From assembly GCF_020162115.1 (NCBI RefSeq), contig NZ_CP083911.1, forward strand, positions 1,550,001 through 1,614,000: a stretch of 64,000 nt of DNA. Direction: 5' to 3'. Under the pieces are notes generated by a model that was given only the letters and a program-made list of their open reading frames with translations, ran no database searches and was not told the origin of the DNA. This DNA comes from Tepidimonas taiwanensis. GTDB lineage: Bacteria; Pseudomonadota; Gammaproteobacteria; Burkholderiales; Burkholderiaceae_C. Numbering within the stretch: the stretch's first letter is position 1; each line of letters begins with the position of its first letter. Position numbers and translations under genes: made by a program. Positions 61,270 through 64,000 of the stretch are shown in pieces.

Positions 61270-61944
61270 TCAGGGTTGGTAGCGCGCCAGAATGTTGTCG
61301 AAACCGGCGCGGGCGTGCTGCACGCCGTCCGGGCTGCGCAGGAAGCGCGCCTCGTAGTGCAGCGCGAGGATCAGACCGTGGATCTCGAAGGCGATCTGCG
61401 CCGGGTCGGCGTCGGCGCGCAGGTGCCCTTCGTCGATCGCCAGCTGCACGGCGCGGCGCACCGCCGCCTGCCAGGTGTTGACGGTGTCGACCAGCGCGTC
61501 ACGCACCGGACCAGGACGGTCGTCGAACTCGACCGCCCCGCTGATGTAGATGCAGCCGGAATCGATTTCCAGCGACGTCTGGCGCATCCAGTTGTCGAAC
61601 AGCGCACGCAGCCGCGGCAGCCCGCGCGGGGCGGCGAGCGCCGGGCGAAAGACCTCGCGCTCGAAGCGCTCGTGGTACTCGCGCACCACCGCGATCTGCA
61701 ACTCCTCGCGCGAGCCGAAGTGCGCGAACACGCCCGACTTGCTCATCTGCATCACCTCGGCGATCGCGCCGATGCTCAGGCCCTCCAGCCCGACATGCGA
61801 CGCCATCGCAAGCGCCGCGTCGATGATCGCGGCCTTGGTCTGCTGGCCTTTGTGGACGGCCTTCGCGCCGCGGGCGTTACCGCCGGAGTGGGGGCGGCGC
61901 TTGCGGGCAGTGCCCGTCGCGGACGGGGTATCGGTGATGGCCAT
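61270..61944 (-). CDS. TetR-family transcriptional regulator
   Basis: A 224-residue TetR regulator. After a basic N-terminal tail, the helix-turn-helix domain spans about residues 30-80 (IDAALAMASHVGLEGLSIGAIAEVMQ and SGVFAHFGSREELQIAVV). The C-terminal part is the ligand-binding domain. Being first in the fatty-acid operon, it probably responds to an acyl-CoA. A palindromic operator lies 20 bp upstream of its start codon. Confidence 0.92.
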   Translation of the reverse strand: MAITDTPSATGTARKRRPHSGGNARGAKAVHKGQQTKAAIIDAALAMASHVGLEGLSIGAIAEVMQMSKSGVFAHFGSREELQIAVVREYHERFEREVFRPALAAPRGLPRLRALFDNWMRQTSLEIDSGCIYISGAVEFDDRPGPVRDALVDTVNTWQAAVRRAVQLAIDEGHLRADADPAQIAFEIHGLILALHYEARFLRSPDGVQHARAGFDNILARYQP

Positions 61945-61963
61945 GCGAGCCTCAAAATAAAAC

Positions 61964-61975
61964 GAACGATCGTTC
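61964..61975. promoter_or_regulatory. palindromic operator GAACGATCGTTC upstream of the TetR gene
   Basis: A perfect 12-bp palindrome flanked by AT-rich AAAATAAAAC and TATTTTA, 20 bp before the tetR start. Position and shape suit TetR autoregulation and control of the downstream beta-oxidation genes. Confidence 0.75.
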
Positions 61976-62008
61976 TATTTTAGAGCCCACCGAGTGCTTG
62001 TCAACCGC

Positions 62009-62126
62009 TTTTTGGTGAAACTTGCGTTTTGGTGAAACGCGCGTTGTAGCGAAACGCGGGTTTGACTGAAACGTGCGTTTTGGTGAACGTGCGTTTTACC
62101 GAAACGCGGGTTTACTCCAAACCGGC
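62009..62126. repeat. seven imperfect 17-bp tandem repeats
   Basis: Seven units of 17 bp (one of 16) run without a gap: starts at 62009, 62026, 62043, 62060, 62077, 62093 and 62110. The best unit is GTTTTGGTGAAACGCGC. Each unit contains a short inverted pair GTTT/AAAC. They lie in the gap between the end of argB and the TetR gene promoter. Confidence 0.85.
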
Positions 62127-62196
62127 GCCGTCCAAGCGCTGGTCCCCCCGGCGCACGGGTGTGCCGCGACCGCGGGCGCAGCGGGGCCGTGCGCCT

Positions 62197-63099
62197 TCAG
62201 TGCGAGCGGATCATCGTGCCGAAGGGCTGGTCGCCCAGCACCTCCAGCAGCAGCGCGTGCGGCACGCGCCCGTCGATGATGTGCACGGCCTTCACCCCGC
62301 TCTTGGCCGCATCCAGCGCCCCGGCGATTTTGGGGATCATGCCGCCGCTGATCGTGCCGTCGGCCACCAGTTCGTCGATGCGCCGCGGCGTGAGCTCCGT
62401 CAGCACGCTGCCGTCCTTGTCCAGCACGCCGCGGATGTTGGTCAGCATCAGCAGCTTCTCGGCTTGCAGCACGGTCGCGAGCTTGGCCGCCACGACGTCG
62501 GCGTTGATGTTGTAGCTCTCGTTGTGCTCGCCAAAGCCGATCGGGCTGACCACGGGGATGAACTGGTCCTCCTGCAACGCCCGCACGACCGACGGGTCGA
62601 TGGAGACGATGTCCCCCACCTGCCCGACGTCGTGCTCGACGGCAGGGTCCTGCAGGTCCACCATGCGCAGCTTGCGGGCACGGATCATCGCGCCGTCGCG
62701 GCCGGTCAGGCCCACGGCCTTGCCCCCGGCGCGGTTGATCAGGCCGACGATGTCCTGCTGCACCTCGCCGGCCAGCACCCACTCGACGACCTCCATCGTC
62801 TCGGCGTCCGTGACGCGCATGCCCTGGATGAACTGGCCCTGCTTGCCCAGGCGCTTGAGCAGCGTCTCGATCTGCGGGCCGCCCCCGTGCACGACCACGG
62901 GGTTGATGCCGACGAGCTTGAGCAGCACCACGTCCTCCGCGAACGCGGCCTGCAGCGCCGGATCGGTCATCGCATTGCCGCCGTATTTGATGACCATCGT
63001 CTTGCCGTGATAGCGGCGGATGTAGGGCAGCGCCTGGCTCAGGATTTCGGCGCGGTCGGTGGGCGCCACGTGCGAAAGGTCGCGGGAGGGGTGGTTCAT
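62197..63099 (-). CDS. argB: acetylglutamate kinase
   Basis: A 300-residue ArgB, which phosphorylates N-acetylglutamate in arginine synthesis. KTMVIKYGGNAM, VVVHGGGPQI and the GKAVGLTGRDG segment are intact. The ATG at 63099 fits the family; the frame stays open upstream with no similarity. It is divergent from the CYTH-CHAD gene. Confidence 0.96.
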   Translation of the reverse strand: MNHPSRDLSHVAPTDRAEILSQALPYIRRYHGKTMVIKYGGNAMTDPALQAAFAEDVVLLKLVGINPVVVHGGGPQIETLLKRLGKQGQFIQGMRVTDAETMEVVEWVLAGEVQQDIVGLINRAGGKAVGLTGRDGAMIRARKLRMVDLQDPAVEHDVGQVGDIVSIDPSVVRALQEDQFIPVVSPIGFGEHNESYNINADVVAAKLATVLQAEKLLMLTNIRGVLDKDGSVLTELTPRRIDELVADGTISGGMIPKIAGALDAAKSGVKAVHIIDGRVPHALLLEVLGDQPFGTMIRSH

Positions 63100-63148
63100 G
63101 ACACGACTTGCGGCTAGGATCGGTGGGTCAACTTGGCCGGAGGGCATT

Positions 63149-64000
63149 GTGCCGCAAGAAATCGAGCTCAAGTTCGCGTTACCGGGCCTGCGGGCCGCGC
63201 AGGCGCTCGCCCGCCTGCGGACGCACCCCCTGCTGCGCCGCCGGCGCGCCCGCCAGCAACGCCTGGTCAACCGGTACTACGACACGCCGGACGGCTGGCT
63301 GCGCGAACAGCGTTGCGCGCTGCGCGTGCGCGCGATCACCCCACTCGCGGCCCCTGCGTCGGCCGACGGAGCCCGTGCCACGGCCCTGTGGGAACAGACG
63401 CTCAAGACCGCCGGCACCCAGACCGGGGCGTGGAGCGCGCGCGGGGAGTGGACCGTGCCGCTCAACCGCCCCCGGCTGGACCGGCGGGCACTGCTCGCCA
63501 CGCCGCTGGGCGAGCACCCGGAAGCCGCGCAGCGCCTCGCCAGCCTCCAGGCCGTGTACGAAACGCGCTGCGTGCGCACGACGTGGGTCGTGCACGCCCC
63601 CGACGGCGTCGTGGAGGTGGCACTGGACGCCGGCACCGTGCGCGCCGGCGGGCGCCACGCGCCGCTGCTGGAGCTGGAGCTGGAGTTGCTGCGCGGCGAC
63701 CCGGCCGCACTGGACCGCGTCGCCGACGCGCTGGCGCAAAGCCTGCCGCTGCTGCCCGCGCGGCTGAGCAAGGCCCAGCGAGCGCAGCAGTTGCTCGACG
63801 GCACTTGGGACCAACCCGTGCACGCCCAGCGACTCGCGCTGCCGCGGCATGCGGACCCGATGGCGGTGGCCCGCGCCGCGCTCGGCGATGCGCTGGGGCA
63901 AGTGTGCGACAACCTCGCGCTCGCCGTCCGTGGTGACGACCCCGAGTATGTACACCAGGCACGCGTTGGCTGGCGACGCTGGCGCAGCCTGCTGCGGCTG
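63149..64000 (+). CDS. CYTH and CHAD domain protein (5' part, runs off the window)
   Basis: 284 codons are visible and the frame is still open at the window end. The N-terminal CYTH domain starts with the signature EIELKF and has basic and acidic tunnel residues (YYDTPDGWLREQRCALRVR). A CHAD domain begins near residue 260 with YVHQARVGWRRWRSLLR. This is the layout of YgiF-like inorganic triphosphatases or polyphosphate-binding proteins. A GTG at 63149 is the likely start, directly before the signature. Confidence 0.88.
   Translation, partial: MPQEIELKFALPGLRAAQALARLRTHPLLRRRRARQQRLVNRYYDTPDGWLREQRCALRVRAITPLAAPASADGARATALWEQTLKTAGTQTGAWSARGEWTVPLNRPRLDRRALLATPLGEHPEAAQRLASLQAVYETRCVRTTWVVHAPDGVVEVALDAGTVRAGGRHAPLLELELELLRGDPAALDRVADALAQSLPLLPARLSKAQRAQQLLDGTWDQPVHAQRLALPRHADPMAVARAALGDALGQVCDNLALAVRGDDPEYVHQARVGWRRWRSLLRL

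Noticed and set aside
56336..61983. Two plus-strand open frames of about 880 and 980 codons opposite the fatty-acid operon
   Set aside because: They mirror the codon bias of the strong minus-strand enzymes and show no domains; antisense artefacts of high GC.
62009..62126. Possible CRISPR array
   Set aside because: The repeats are 17 bp and contiguous with no unique spacers, and no cas gene is present.

Overview
The window is a GC-rich (roughly two thirds G+C), densely coded chromosomal segment. Protein families and gene order (yibN-like/grxC/secB/gpsA, gpmA/ctpA/moeB, fliE divergent from fliFGHIJK and fliLMNOPQR, cheYA/RDB) point to a betaproteobacterium of the order Burkholderiales, Comamonadaceae-like. 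The genus cannot be fixed from the sequence alone. I see no rRNA, tRNA, CRISPR array, insertion sequence or prophage.

Region by region. 1-5.4 kb: a RutE-type nitroreductase, isocitrate lyase (aceA) with a striking double operator, an exported protein of unknown function, and the NAD genes nadC-nadA. 5.7-7.4 kb: panB-panC. 7.6-9.9 kb (minus): rhodanese-grxC-secB-gpsA. 10.0-13.2 kb: gpmA, the S41 protease ctpA and a MoeB/ThiF-type adenylyltransferase. 13.2-14.4 kb (minus): folE followed by a BLUF blue-light receptor. 14.5-19.5 kb: accessory region with an ATPase/PD-(D/E)XK protein, clsB plus its exo/endonuclease-phosphatase partner, a VapBC module and nudB. 19.5-20.8 kb: a lower-GC patch with a glycosyltransferase-like gene and a methyltransferase. 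20.9-28.8 kb: a TPR-glycosyltransferase, then fliC1-fliD-fliC2-fliS-fliT. 28.9-40.5 kb: the basal-body and export operons. 40.6-42.3 kb (minus): a two-component pair. 42.6-48.4 kb: chemotaxis genes. 48.4-49.3 kb (minus): an unknown gene behind a perfect flagellar sigma-28 promoter. 49.5-53.9 kb: ilvE, a CHCC zinc-finger gene, an O-antigen-ligase-type membrane protein and two glycosyltransferases. 54.0-61.9 kb (minus): a beta-oxidation operon headed by a TetR regulator with its own palindromic operator. 62.0-62.1 kb: seven 17-bp tandem repeats. 62.2-64 kb: argB (minus) and the 5' part of a CYTH-CHAD gene that runs off the window.

How the genes work together: the core of the window builds, glycosylates (inferred) and steers a flagellum. 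Basal-body genes come first, late genes (flagellins, fliS, the unknown 48.4-kb gene) carry sigma-28 promoters, and the chemotaxis block supplies CheA, CheY, CheR, CheB and CheD but no CheW or receptor. The fatty-acid operon and the glyoxylate-shunt enzyme isocitrate lyase would together let the cell grow on fatty acids or acetate. The most interesting items are the 295-bp perfectly identical block shared by the two flagellins, the sigma-28-driven unknown gene, the bipartite element shared by fliF and fliL, the 17-bp repeat array, the aceA double operator, and the ATPase-nuclease protein.
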